DNA of 34,040 nucleotides from Nitrososphaeraceae archaeon (GCA_025937665.1 JAICQW010000002.1:1-34040); one strand, 5' to 3'; shown: positions 25,797-33,306, counted from the first letter of the stretch. Numbers and translations: made by a program. The notes: generated by a model not told the origin, from the letters alone.

Positions 25797-26198
25797 TTAC
25801 TTCCATTCCCAGGTCTTGTCTGTGAAATTGCCTTGGGTATCTACCTGGGCTTCAAATACGCCGACAATGTTATTTAGAAATTCTAGTTTACCGCCTGAAT
25901 TAGTTTGAAAAAATACCGCTCCACGCCATTTTAGAATCCCTAAAGCATCATACCTACCTATCCCTTCTCCAGTATAGGTTGCAATCTCCCCGTCTGAACT
26001 TTGTATTACCCCATTACCAACTCCATGAAAAGCGCCCTGAGATGACGGACTAGCCATGTATGTCAGAGTTTCTGTCACTTGAACTCCCTTAAGTGTACCA
26101 CTAGCGGAAACACTCGTCTCCATTGTGGGACCCTCAATATCAGCAACTTTCACATAAGTAACTCTGCCTTTCATTTCTCCGATTGGATCTCCTAGCAT
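25797..26198 (-). CDS. Conserved beta-barrel-like protein, unknown function
   Basis: A 133-residue soluble protein rich in beta strands and glycine. Signature segments are EGPTMETSVSASGTLKGVQV, then GVGNGVIQSSDGEIATYTGE, then GIGRYDALGILKWRGAVFFQ, and the terminus TDKTWEWK. I recall near-identical patterns in hypothetical proteins of bacteria and archaea, which suggests a widely spread lipocalin- or allene-oxide-cyclase-like barrel. No catalytic residues can be assigned. It lies 158 bases from the SnoaL-like gene on the same strand. Confidence 0.7.
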   Translation of the reverse strand: MLGDPIGEMKGRVTYVKVADIEGPTMETSVSASGTLKGVQVTETLTYMASPSSQGAFHGVGNGVIQSSDGEIATYTGEGIGRYDALGILKWRGAVFFQTNSGGKLEFLNNIVGVFEAQVDTQGNFTDKTWEWK

Positions 26199-26356
26199 AT
26201 CTTCACATATTTCTGAGTATACTTAAACATACTGCAATGAATTACTTGAAAGGAGATTAGTATCGTATGAAAGAGAGGTAAAATAAAGCAAATAGCCTTA
26301 TGGGCTATAGGATTTTCATAAGAATCTATATGTAACTAATATAGTATTTTTTATGT

Positions 26357-26770
26357 TTATCCTGTTAACTGTTCTTTCAACGATACCATATCTACCAAGT
26401 TCCAACGCTCTACGATCTTTGCCTTATTAAAGGAAAACTCTGTCATTCCATTCACTTTGAATTTTTTACCTGTTGACTGAAGATCCCCAAAAGCACCATC
26501 ATGAGTGCCTGTCAGATAATATCTGCACACGACCTTGTTTCCTTCAATTATGATATCTTCAAAGATAATTCTTATGTCAGGAAATGCCTTCCATAGGAGA
26601 TAGATGAACTGTTTGAAACCTTCCTTATTAGTTGGAAGATTTGGAGGAAAACCATGAATAACCAACGAATCATTATAAAAATCAAAATACGATGATTCTC
26701 TTACTTTGGGATCATTAAATGTATCTGCCAAATTACGCACAACTTGCCTTAATTCTTCTGATGATGACAT
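26357..26770 (-). CDS. SnoaL-like/ester-cyclase family protein
   Basis: A 137-residue alpha+beta barrel protein. Features are the helical start LRQVVRNLADTFNDP, HGFPPNLPTNKEGFKQFIYL (the usual region of the SnoaL fold before the barrel), AFPDIRIIFEDIIIEGNKVV, RYYLTGTHDGAFGDL and FKVNGMTEFSFNKAKIVERW. This order is the signature of the predicted ester cyclase/SnoaL group, which acts on polyketide-like or other small hydrophobic molecules. The substrate is unknown. It probably acts in the cytoplasm. Confidence 0.85.
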   Translation of the reverse strand: MSSSEELRQVVRNLADTFNDPKVRESSYFDFYNDSLVIHGFPPNLPTNKEGFKQFIYLLWKAFPDIRIIFEDIIIEGNKVVCRYYLTGTHDGAFGDLQSTGKKFKVNGMTEFSFNKAKIVERWNLVDMVSLKEQLTG

Positions 26771-26927
26771 AAATTGAAAACTGTATTGCCTATTTTAATA
26801 ACTTTTCACCTACTTTGTTTGTCTAGTATCCCCAGGGAATTAATTCTAAGAGGCGCTTTGTTTTATGATAGATACTGGGTTTTATCGATTAACCCGAAAG
26901 AACTGAGATGAATAAATAATAAATTGA

Positions 26928-27728
26928 CTATAAATAATCTGTAATCTTGTTGTCCTTGCTTTCTAAAATGCAAGCTTCAATTTGTTTTTTATATGTCATG
27001 ACCGCCTGTACTCTAGAAAATTGCCTTAGAAACTCTATTTCATCCTTTAAGAATCCTGGATTTGAGTTATAAAGCTCGTTGAATACTAGTTTCTGATTTA
27101 TGTGCTCTAATGTTTGGAGTCTTTTGTATATCTTGTCTATCCCTTCTACAATACCGTTTTCTAACAAAGTTTTGGCAAGCCTCCTTTTAGATAAATTGAA
27201 CATTCCTGTATGTATAATTCTATCATACACCGACAGTACTTCAAAATGATCTTTTATACCCGTATAGCCTATTATTGTTGCGGGAAGTAAGCGCAGAAAC
27301 TTTATTGAATTCTTGTTTACATGATTTTTGTCCAAGACAACGATAGATCTTCCGAAAGTGAGTATAGCATTCATTATCTGATTGGGTAGGCGTCCATCTA
27401 AGATATCACAATTGGACTTGAGCTCAACAGGATATAGTGAAATACAATCTATTCTACATTTTTCAGTTCTGGCAACTTCTGTTAGTTGGCCTGTCCTCAT
27501 AAGGATATCATAGTAGGTCTCTGTCGCCTCTGAATCCCGACAAGCTTTAGAATTTTTGGTTTTCTGAAGAACTGCAATTACCAGATCAAATTGACCAAAA
27601 TGACCCTCATTCTTGACTCTAATTTCGCTACCTGATTTTAGAAACGAAAGTTCTCTGTTTTTACTATTAAAAATGTGTCTTGATTCCATTGAATTAACAA
27701 ATAGGTCCTTTAACTCCACTTCATTCAT
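26928..27728 (-). CDS. Predicted nuclease-like protein, PD-(D/E)XK type
   Basis: A 266-residue soluble protein. The centre has FDLVIAVLQK (about 47-56), then SLYPVELKSNCDILDGRLPN (about 97-116) and QIMNAILTFGRSIVVLD. An acidic residue followed by E-x-K (VELKS) on a strand, then a helix beginning with Gln, is the layout of PD-(D/E)XK nucleases of the VRR/Holliday-resolvase superfamily. The C-terminal 120 residues are helical and basic. No partner helicase or modification gene is next to it. The nuclease call is an inference from motif order. Confidence 0.55.
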   Translation of the reverse strand: MNEVELKDLFVNSMESRHIFNSKNRELSFLKSGSEIRVKNEGHFGQFDLVIAVLQKTKNSKACRDSEATETYYDILMRTGQLTEVARTEKCRIDCISLYPVELKSNCDILDGRLPNQIMNAILTFGRSIVVLDKNHVNKNSIKFLRLLPATIIGYTGIKDHFEVLSVYDRIIHTGMFNLSKRRLAKTLLENGIVEGIDKIYKRLQTLEHINQKLVFNELYNSNPGFLKDEIEFLRQFSRVQAVMTYKKQIEACILESKDNKITDYL

Positions 27729-27827
27729 AATTTAATAATATAGCTAGGAGCCCGATAAATAGAGGTTTAGACAATATTATTTGTTAAGCTAATCACTACT
27801 TGTTGAGTTATCAGGCGTCCATATTCT

Positions 27828-27849
27828 ACGTCCTAGGTGGGTTGGACGT
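27828..27849 (+). repeat. Short hairpin
   Basis: A perfect 6-base stem acgtcc/ggacgt around a 10-base loop, in a stretch richer in GC than its surroundings (27815-27880, including gaggagcgagcgc). It lies between the nuclease-like gene and the small zinc gene. It may belong to a small RNA or a regulator site. Confidence 0.35.
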
Positions 27850-27933
27850 CGCAGGTAATAGCGAGGAGCGAGCGCATAAATTAATTCAATTGTTTCAGAT
27901 AGGAATTTTTAATAACTCGTATCTCTAAAGAAA

Positions 27934-28068
27934 ATGCCCTTGAGTCAAAATGATAGATGCCAATGTGGGCATATCCGATCGCATCATGCTCGGAAGATGC
28001 CCAAGAACAATCCTACCAAATGTAATAAATGTGATTGTCCAAAATTCATAATTCCTAATAGTCGATAG
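27934..28068 (+). CDS. Tiny zinc-ribbon protein (44 residues)
   Basis: From ATG 27934 the frame reads MPLSQNDRCQCGHIRSHHAR then KMPKNNPTKCNKCDCPKFII and ends PNSR. Cysteines 9, 11, 30, 33 and 35 with His 13, 17 and 18 give a CxC...CxxCxC zinc site. A TATA-like ttttaata at about 27906-27913 lies 25 bases upstream, right for a leaderless start. The frame is too short for usual gene finders. The function is unknown; its size and basic charge would suit nucleic-acid or protein binding. Confidence 0.7.
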   Translation: MPLSQNDRCQCGHIRSHHARKMPKNNPTKCNKCDCPKFIIPNSR

Positions 28069-28134
28069 GACAATAAAGTTTAAATGTTCTCTCAGTATAC
28101 GGAAATAAGATTAAGCTATTTTATAATCATAAAC

Positions 28135-28199
28135 CGGTGGAGCCATTTATCGAGTGAGATGGACGGCTCCACCGAGCCTCTACATCAGAAACGTAGAGG
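28135..28199 (+). ncRNA. Two tandem perfect hairpins
   Basis: Stem 1 pairs cggtggagcc (28135-28144) with ggctccaccg (28165-28174), 10 perfect pairs around a 20-base loop. Stem 2 follows two bases later: cctctac (28177-28183) with gtagagg (28193-28199), 7 perfect pairs around a 9-base loop. Both stems are GC-rich in AT-rich DNA. They stand between a tiny zinc gene (ending 28068) and a convergent AbrB gene (ending 28267). They could be a small structured RNA or a 3'-end structure. I see no ACA box or tRNA features, so the class is open. Confidence 0.45.
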
Positions 28200-28266
28200 T
28201 TTACCAATACGAATCAACGATATAAAAATCAAACTGATCAATGAAATAAGTTTTAGAAAATTGTTA

Positions 28267-28434
28267 CTAAACTTTGCTAACTACAATTGACAATTCTCCG
28301 TCGATTACTTTCCATTCCCAATCTAGTTTATCTCCATCCTCCAATTTCATCTGCCTGACAATACTCATAGGGATTGTGGTGCGTAGAGACGCAAATTTAG
28401 ATGAGGCCTTTTTTGCTACTGTAATTTCTCCCAT
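28267..28434 (-). CDS. AbrB/SpoVT-type DNA-binding protein
   Basis: A 55-residue regulator from ATG 28434: GEITVAKKASSKFASLRTTI then PMSIVRQMKLEDGDKLDWEW, ending in VIDGELSIVVSKV. This is the swapped-hairpin AbrB fold: a strand, the TTIP motif followed by the helix SIVRQMKLE, GDKL and the last strands. It binds DNA as a dimer. A TATA-like tttaaa at 28460-28465 lies 28 bases upstream. A perfect inverted repeat lies just beyond it at 28477-28500, so it may control its own gene. No toxin gene partner is visible. Confidence 0.85.
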   Translation of the reverse strand: MGEITVAKKASSKFASLRTTIPMSIVRQMKLEDGDKLDWEWKVIDGELSIVVSKV

Positions 28435-28476
28435 TCTTTAAGAATACGGCTTACTTTGATTTAAACTCTACCTTGT

Positions 28477-28500
28477 ATTAGGTAAATATCTATACCTAAT
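28477..28500. promoter_or_regulatory. Inverted repeat, probable AbrB operator
   Basis: attaggta (28477-28484) and tacctaat (28493-28500) are perfect 8-base inverted arms around 8 bases. The site lies about 12 bases upstream of the AbrB TATA element, where a bound dimer could meet TFB or block initiation. The link to AbrB is inferred from position. Confidence 0.55.
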
Positions 28501-28702
28501 CCTATCAGATAATTAAAACATACTCTATTAGATAAAAAGAAGATGTGATGACACAAGATTCCTAATTAGCAGTGTTTCCTAGGTCGTGCGAAAGAAAATT
28601 CAGAAAAATAAATTAGAGGTCTACAACGAGTTTAGTAAAAAATTCTAATGAAGATCTAAAATGTCTTTTCAGCTCTTTCGTAGCCGTGTGTAATAATGAA
28701 AA

Positions 28703-28718
28703 TGACTTGCGCAAGTCA
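28703..28718. promoter_or_regulatory. Perfect 16-base palindrome
   Basis: tgacttgcgcaagtca is its own reverse complement over all 16 bases. It is far from any start codon (about 190 bases before 28909 and 270 beyond the AbrB start). It is a candidate binding site for a dimeric regulator, or a short hairpin stem with no loop. Confidence 0.45.
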
Positions 28719-28809
28719 GGAAGAGTCGGGAGAATAATGATATTATTTATTATGGTACGAAAAAGAATCCATCATGATAATTTCTGAGATATTAATTAAG
28801 AACGTCAAA

Positions 28810-28902
28810 ATATCAAAACATAATATCTAAGAGTCTCTTAAGATATCAAAAATTTATAAAAAATATCAAACAAGATGATTTAAATTAGATTAATATCAAA
28901 AC
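28810..28902 (+). repeat. Four spaced direct repeats, atatcaaaa type
   Basis: Copies start at 28810, 28843, 28863 and 28893 (atatcaaaac, atatcaaaaa, atatcaaaca, atatcaaaac). Spacings are 33, 20 and 30 bases. The first three lie before the TATA-like tttaaatta at 28879-28887; the fourth lies between it and ATG 28909. This arrangement suggests several binding sites of one regulator. The AT-rich background makes chance copies possible. Confidence 0.45.
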
Positions 28903-28908
28903 AAAATT

Positions 28909-29304
28909 ATGCTTAATCAAACTATGTTACTCTTAATTGGAATGGTATTTACTACGGTAGCATTTATAGATAATCCAATATCATATGCAGAAAAGAGAGA
29001 ATGTAAAGACTTGACTAAGGAAGTCAAATACAATTCTGAAGATCACGATGATAATAAAGAGTCGGAAAAAGAGTTCAAGAAATCTCTAGAGCAAGACTCA
29101 CTTTGTGAATTCACAGAAAGACATGATAAAGAAGAACTAAAGGGAGAGGTCAAGAATTGGGATGAATATAAGAAGTCGGAAGTATATCAAACATCCAATA
29201 AGGAACAAAAAGACTGTCAAGAAGAAGGCTTCAAATCTCCTGATGACGGAGATAAGGCCTTGCAGGGATATGAGATAGAATATTGTGGATGGGATGAGGA
29301 CTAA
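28909..29304 (+). CDS. Secreted acidic four-cysteine protein
   Basis: A 131-residue exported protein: signal helix 5-20, probable cleavage after SYA. The mature part is very rich in Glu, Asp and Lys, and has four cysteines (32, 66, 103, 126), which could give two disulfides. No catalytic motif is visible. The strongly charged, low-complexity middle may bind cations or stay extended. It starts 26 bases after a TATA-like element and behind four direct repeats, so it may be tightly regulated. The family is not recognised. Confidence 0.7.
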   Translation: MLNQTMLLLIGMVFTTVAFIDNPISYAEKRECKDLTKEVKYNSEDHDDNKESEKEFKKSLEQDSLCEFTERHDKEELKGEVKNWDEYKKSEVYQTSNKEQKDCQEEGFKSPDDGDKALQGYEIEYCGWDED

Positions 29305-29402
29305 ATTTACAAACAAATACTAGTATATCTATCTACTTTACTGATTCGAGAAACTATCTGACGTTCAAGAAGATCATATCACAATTTATCTTATTTCAAA
29401 AT

Positions 29403-29893
29403 CTAATGCTTTTTACCAATCCGTTCAAATTCCTTCAAATACGATTGGTTTTTTGACCTCCACTTTTTAGTTATAAGCTCTCTTATTAGCAGCCACATAT
29501 CTGCAATAACATAACTCTGCCATTGGATGAGTTCATCTTCCAACTCTTTATCATGCTTTAGTATAAAACCCAATCTATCGTAGTTAGATGCTACATTTCT
29601 TGCTGCATCTTCTGTTGCCATATCAAGTTCGAAAACTAACTTTTCGTTTCCATTTCCCTCTTTTATCTGAGTTAGCAATTTACTTTTTCTAAGTGCCCTT
29701 CTCGTGAACAAATTTTTCATCTTCTATTATTCTGGTAATATTTGTAACATTTGAAAAAAGATCAGATTGTCTCTTACGTTTACCTTCTCTATGGGATCTT
29801 AATATTCTGGCTAAAGACAATACCATAGCAGCTACGGAAAAATTAATGAAGATATTACTAACGGTTCCAATTGTTTATATTTATTATAGACAT
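29403..29893 (-). pseudogene. DUF4760-like membrane protein, frameshifted
   Basis: The intact frame at 29403-29720 encodes only the C-terminal half: ELDMATEDAARNVASNYDRL, GFILKHDKELEDELIQWQSY and a basic end. The preceding half is in another frame: NIFINFSVAAMVLSLARILR (a membrane helix), then SHREGKRKRQSDLFSNVTNI, then TRIIEDEKFVHEK, which would join directly to RALRKSKL. One extra base in the CCC run at 29695-29697 explains the shift. A start (ATG 29826, or ATG 29893 after another shift) is less certain. DUF4760-like proteins have just this helix plus AR.va..yD..g layout. Their function is unknown. Confidence 0.6.
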
Positions 29894-30217
29894 TATATAA
29901 TAATTAAACTTAGTTTATTCTAATATTGGTGTAATTGTAATTAAAATTGGATAAATATTAGGATGTTCCTCTTTCCAAGATATCCAATGATTTTGAATTT
30001 ATGAAATAGAGGCTAGTGTAAGCATAAATTATGAAATACCCACTTTACAATTGACGTGATTCTATGGATGTGCCAGTAAACGAGGGTATGATCTAGCTAT
30101 AGGTTTTACATTTAAGAAAATGGAAATTGCATAAAGAAATTTGAATTTATTTGGAAAAAAGCATAGAATCCGTTTTCTAATCCTTAAATACAATAATTTT
30201 GTTATCAATAAATTATC
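29894..30217. other. Intergenic region upstream of second dehydrogenase
   Basis: AT-rich DNA between divergent genes with several TATA-like runs (for example at about 29896-29905 for the minus gene). A plus frame at 30141-30353 overlaps the dehydrogenase start out of frame and is not called. No RNA gene was seen. Confidence 0.4.
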
Positions 30218-31309
30218 ATGTCTACTACTCAAGTTACGTCTGAATCACAAGGTCAATACAAAGCTAAGGCTTTCTCTGCAGCAAGCGCTACTTCCAAGCT
30301 TGTTCCGACAGTCATATCGCGGCGAGAACCAGGCAGTCATGATGTTCAAATAGAAATTCTTTTTTGTGGTATCTGCCATTCTGATCTGCACCAGGTCCGT
30401 AATGAGTGGAGTGTGATGCCTACTGTATATCCCTGCATTCCGGGTCATGAGATAGTCGGTAGAGTCACAAAGGTAGGATCTGCAGTCACCAAGTTCAAAC
30501 AAGGAGATCTAGCTGCTGTCGGCTGCTTGGTTGATTCCGATGGCTCGTGTCCCGATTGCCAGACCGGTCTTGAACAGTTTTGCCCCCAATTGACTCTTAC
30601 ATATAACTCACGTGATCCGCACTTGGGAGGTGTTACTTATGGAGGATATTCTGATAGCATTGTGGTTAAAGATCATTTTGTTCTTCATGTTCCTTCTAAC
30701 CTCGATCTTGCCGGAGTAGCACCACTCCTTTGCGCTGGAATCACAACATATTCTCCAATGAGGCACTGGGGTGTTACCAATGGTAAGAAAGTTGGAGTAG
30801 TTGGTCTTGGTGGACTAGGACACATGGCGGTAAAATTTGCACATGCGTTTGGTGCTTACGTTGTTGTTTTTACTACCTCGGAGAACAAGAAGGATGATGC
30901 TATTCGCCTTGGCGCTGACGAAATTATTATTTCCTCCGATCCTACTCAGATGAAAAAACACACATCCAGTTTTGACTTTATACTCGACACTGTATCTGCT
31001 GAACATGACATTAATGCCTACATCCAGCTACTCGGTCGTGATGGAAACATAACCCTAGTAGGCGCACCAGACAAGCCTCATGCCGTGTCTGCATTTGGAC
31101 TCTTGTTCCAGCGTCGCAGCATTTCTGGTTCAATAATAGGAGGTCTAGCCGAAACGCAGGAAATGCTTGACTTTTGTGGTAAACATAACATTACTGCTGA
31201 TGTTGAAGTTATTCCTATACAGAAAGTTAACGAGGCTTACGAGAGGATGCTCAAGTCGGATGTAAAGTATCGTTTCTCTATTAACATGGAGTCCATAAAA
31301 TCAGACTAA
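30218..31309 (+). CDS. Zinc-dependent alcohol dehydrogenase, CAD/YahK-like, altered structural zinc site
   Basis: A 363-residue medium-chain dehydrogenase. Catalytic zinc ligands are C50 (CGICHSD), H77 with E78 (PGHEIVG) and C172 (LLCAGI); the nucleotide motif is GLGGLG (196-201). At the structural zinc site the first Cys of the usual VDSCxxCxxC is Asp108 (VDSDGSCPDC), leaving C111, C114 and C122. It should reduce aldehydes with NAD(P)H. Base use is visibly more GC-rich than in its neighbours, and the sequence is close to bacterial YahK-like enzymes, so transfer is likely. The N-terminal 20 residues are a low-complexity extension. Confidence 0.9.
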   Translation: MSTTQVTSESQGQYKAKAFSAASATSKLVPTVISRREPGSHDVQIEILFCGICHSDLHQVRNEWSVMPTVYPCIPGHEIVGRVTKVGSAVTKFKQGDLAAVGCLVDSDGSCPDCQTGLEQFCPQLTLTYNSRDPHLGGVTYGGYSDSIVVKDHFVLHVPSNLDLAGVAPLLCAGITTYSPMRHWGVTNGKKVGVVGLGGLGHMAVKFAHAFGAYVVVFTTSENKKDDAIRLGADEIIISSDPTQMKKHTSSFDFILDTVSAEHDINAYIQLLGRDGNITLVGAPDKPHAVSAFGLLFQRRSISGSIIGGLAETQEMLDFCGKHNITADVEVIPIQKVNEAYERMLKSDVKYRFSINMESIKSD

Positions 31310-31452
31310 AAAGACATCATCAGTCAGAACTAAAACCACTTTATTTGATCGGACTAAAATAAGAATCTCAAAGTTCAGTTTACCATACTTGCTGATGATG
31401 TATTTTCACTTGATTTTTGATCAACAACATTTATTTTATAAGTAACTTCAGA

Positions 31453-32121
31453 TCAATAAAATGGCTGCTCTCCCTTAACATGAATAGTGTATTCGCCAAT
31501 AGGTAACGGTTTTAGGAATATCCAATAGCCGTATGCAACGGCCTGAGTGGGTCCACTGCGAACATCAAAAATGTTATCTTTAGCAACAGTCAGGTCAAAC
31601 AGATCCGCTTTTATCCTCTGATATGTCAAGGAAATATCATCTAATTCTGTCCCTACATATGTTGCGGCACTAAGGTCTGATTCAAGTGCTCTCTTTAAAT
31701 CATCTTCACCCTTCGCGTTTGGGAAATCTGAGAATGATATTTCTGCATTAAGTACGGGATACAGGACTGCCTTTCCAGCGGGTATTGTTACCGTTCTATT
31801 AGCCACTGAATTATACGCACCGCTCAGGAAGAACACTGGTTCATCAGATGGTTGAAATTTCATAAGTGCAGTTCCATTGGGATTAAGAAGTGGGTTATTA
31901 TAGTATCCGGAGAACGAATAAGGCCATTTCCACCATTTCGCAGTCCATTCTGGTATCGTTATATTATAGGGTATCGCAGTACTATTAAACAACAATGAGT
32001 CAATTTGACTTTTTGATAAATCTGCGGATATGTTTTCAGTGAATAGTGGAAGCGAAGTAAATGTTATCACTAGTGCCATCGTCAGCAGAAACAAGAACTT
32101 GGATAAAGCAAATTTAGTCAT
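31453..32121 (-). CDS. Secreted protein ending at an early in-frame TGA
   Basis: A 222-residue exported protein (signal helix about 8-30). Marked segments are IPEWTAKWWKWPYSFSGYYN, FFLSGAYNSVANRTVTIPAG, KAVLYPVLNAEISFSD and GYWIFLKPLPIGEYTIHVKG. The frame stops at TGA 31453-31455. The same frame continues with SEVTYKINVVDQKSSENTSS to a second TGA at 31375-31377. The paralogous frame opposite ends in AQFTYHLTVK after the same block, so this family normally has that last strand and the TGA looks like a nonsense change. The protein may be nearly complete without it. Function unknown. Confidence 0.7.
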   Translation of the reverse strand: MTKFALSKFLFLLTMALVITFTSLPLFTENISADLSKSQIDSLLFNSTAIPYNITIPEWTAKWWKWPYSFSGYYNNPLLNPNGTALMKFQPSDEPVFFLSGAYNSVANRTVTIPAGKAVLYPVLNAEISFSDFPNAKGEDDLKRALESDLSAATYVGTELDDISLTYQRIKADLFDLTVAKDNIFDVRSGPTQAVAYGYWIFLKPLPIGEYTIHVKGEQPFY

Positions 32122-32220
32122 ATGATTTCATTTATTTGGGGTAAACGTATAAACTTAATTATAAGAAAAATATCATATTTAACCTTTAAATTTGTAAGAA
32201 TTGATTACAAGACTAATGCT

Positions 32221-32463
32221 ATGAACAACGTTACTGAGGTTTATACTAAACAATTTGATGCCACAATACCAAAAGAAAGTCATCTTTTAAGTGAACGTTA
32301 CGGTACTTTTCCTGCCGCAGCGCACGGATGGTTTGTATTCTTAAAACCTCTTCAACGTGGGGATCATACTGTGTATTACCAAAACAGCGTTGAAGCTACA
32401 ACTCTTAGCGGAGCTGGAAATATGAATTCAGCCCAGTTTACTTATCATCTTACTGTTAAATAG
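32221..32463 (+). pseudogene. N-terminally truncated paralogue of the divergent secreted protein
   Basis: From ATG 32221 the frame gives 80 residues: TKQFDATIPKESHLLSERYG then AAAHGWFVFLKPLQRGDHTV and the end AQFTYHLTVK. This aligns with the C-terminal third of the divergent gene (FDLTVAKDNIF...AYGYWIFLKPLPIGEYTIHV). The first two thirds, including signal and WWKW region, are missing. The open frame above 32221 does not resemble the family. It is probably a remnant of a duplicated gene. A functional short protein cannot be excluded, but it would lack an export signal. Confidence 0.6.
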
Positions 32464-32713
32464 GTGTTTATATAAGAGGAATTGTTAGTACAAGTAATTT
32501 CAGTAATTCATGATGTATATCTTCCAACCATTTCCTCAACAGCATCATTGAGGTGGCATAATTTTTTCATCTATTATCGACTATGTCATGTTGGTAAGGT
32601 TCTGTCACATTTTATTAGGCTTTTGCTCACGGATAGTCATATGAGCGGCGACTAATAGAAAGAATATCAAAAATAATCGTTTAATTATAATAGTGTGCAG
32701 TACAAGATACTGT

Positions 32714-32911
32714 ATGATATTCGAAGATGAGCACATTATTCGGTGTAGCGAATGTGGAAGAAATCTAATAGTTAAAGATACTGTAAATAACGGGATTGCA
32801 TTTCTCAGTCATCTAAAGTTGGATCACGGTATTACCTACGTACCTCAACGCATGACTAAGACCAAGACCAAAATTAATACTAGCCAACAATTACAAAAAA
32901 TGGATTCCTAA
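32714..32911 (+). CDS. Small C2H2-like zinc-finger protein
   Basis: A 65-residue protein from ATG 32714 (GTG 32693 would add seven residues). It begins MIFEDEHIIRCSECGRNLIV and continues to FLSHLKLDHGITYVP. The CxxC and the later HLKLDH supply two Cys and two His at C2H2-finger spacing. The tail is basic (MTKTKTKINT). It may bind DNA or RNA. It is one of several small zinc proteins in the window. No operon partner is visible. Confidence 0.65.
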   Translation: MIFEDEHIIRCSECGRNLIVKDTVNNGIAFLSHLKLDHGITYVPQRMTKTKTKINTSQQLQKMDS

Positions 32912-33306
32912 TTCATACTAAAGCCGTTACTCCTTATCAGTTACAAATTACTACGTCAAAGAATTTCTAAATCTTTCACAGAACATTGAATTGAGAATAA
33001 TGGTTGATATTTTGTATGATTCTGGTAAACAGAACTAATCAAAACATTGATGGTAAAAGAGGGATCTCATCCCACCAACGTTAACTTATTTAACAGAACA
33101 ACGTATAGAACGTGTATGGTTAATTTCTTAGATCTGAGATGAAATGTATTATTTATCTTATGCCATACCAAGTGACAAACTAATCTTACTAATGATTTAG
33201 CTCTCCTAGGGCCAATGAACTCAACTCAAATTATTCCTGTGCATTAGTAATATTTCTTGACTCATAATAATTGGAATTGTGAGATCCTATATCAAGAAGC
33301 CTTCAG
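32912..33306. other. Intergenic region
   Basis: 395 AT-rich bases. A short perfect hairpin gggat/atccc occurs at 33061-33073. Short minus-strand frames are present but none is protein-like enough to call. Nothing else was seen. Confidence 0.4.

Noticed and set aside
28084-28290. 68-codon plus-strand frame over the tandem hairpins
   Set aside because: It runs through two perfect inverted repeats and into the AbrB gene; the hairpins and the AbrB frame explain the sequence better.
4679-31455. TGA recoding (two in-frame TGA codons seen)
   Set aside because: One is in a gene with additional frameshifts and the other lies near a dispensable end; no selenocysteine or pyrrolysine signals are visible, so simple nonsense mutations are more likely.
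32122-32220. Upstream extension of the truncated secreted paralogue
   Set aside because: The added residues are basic/hydrophobic without similarity to the family and overlap the promoter area of the divergent gene.
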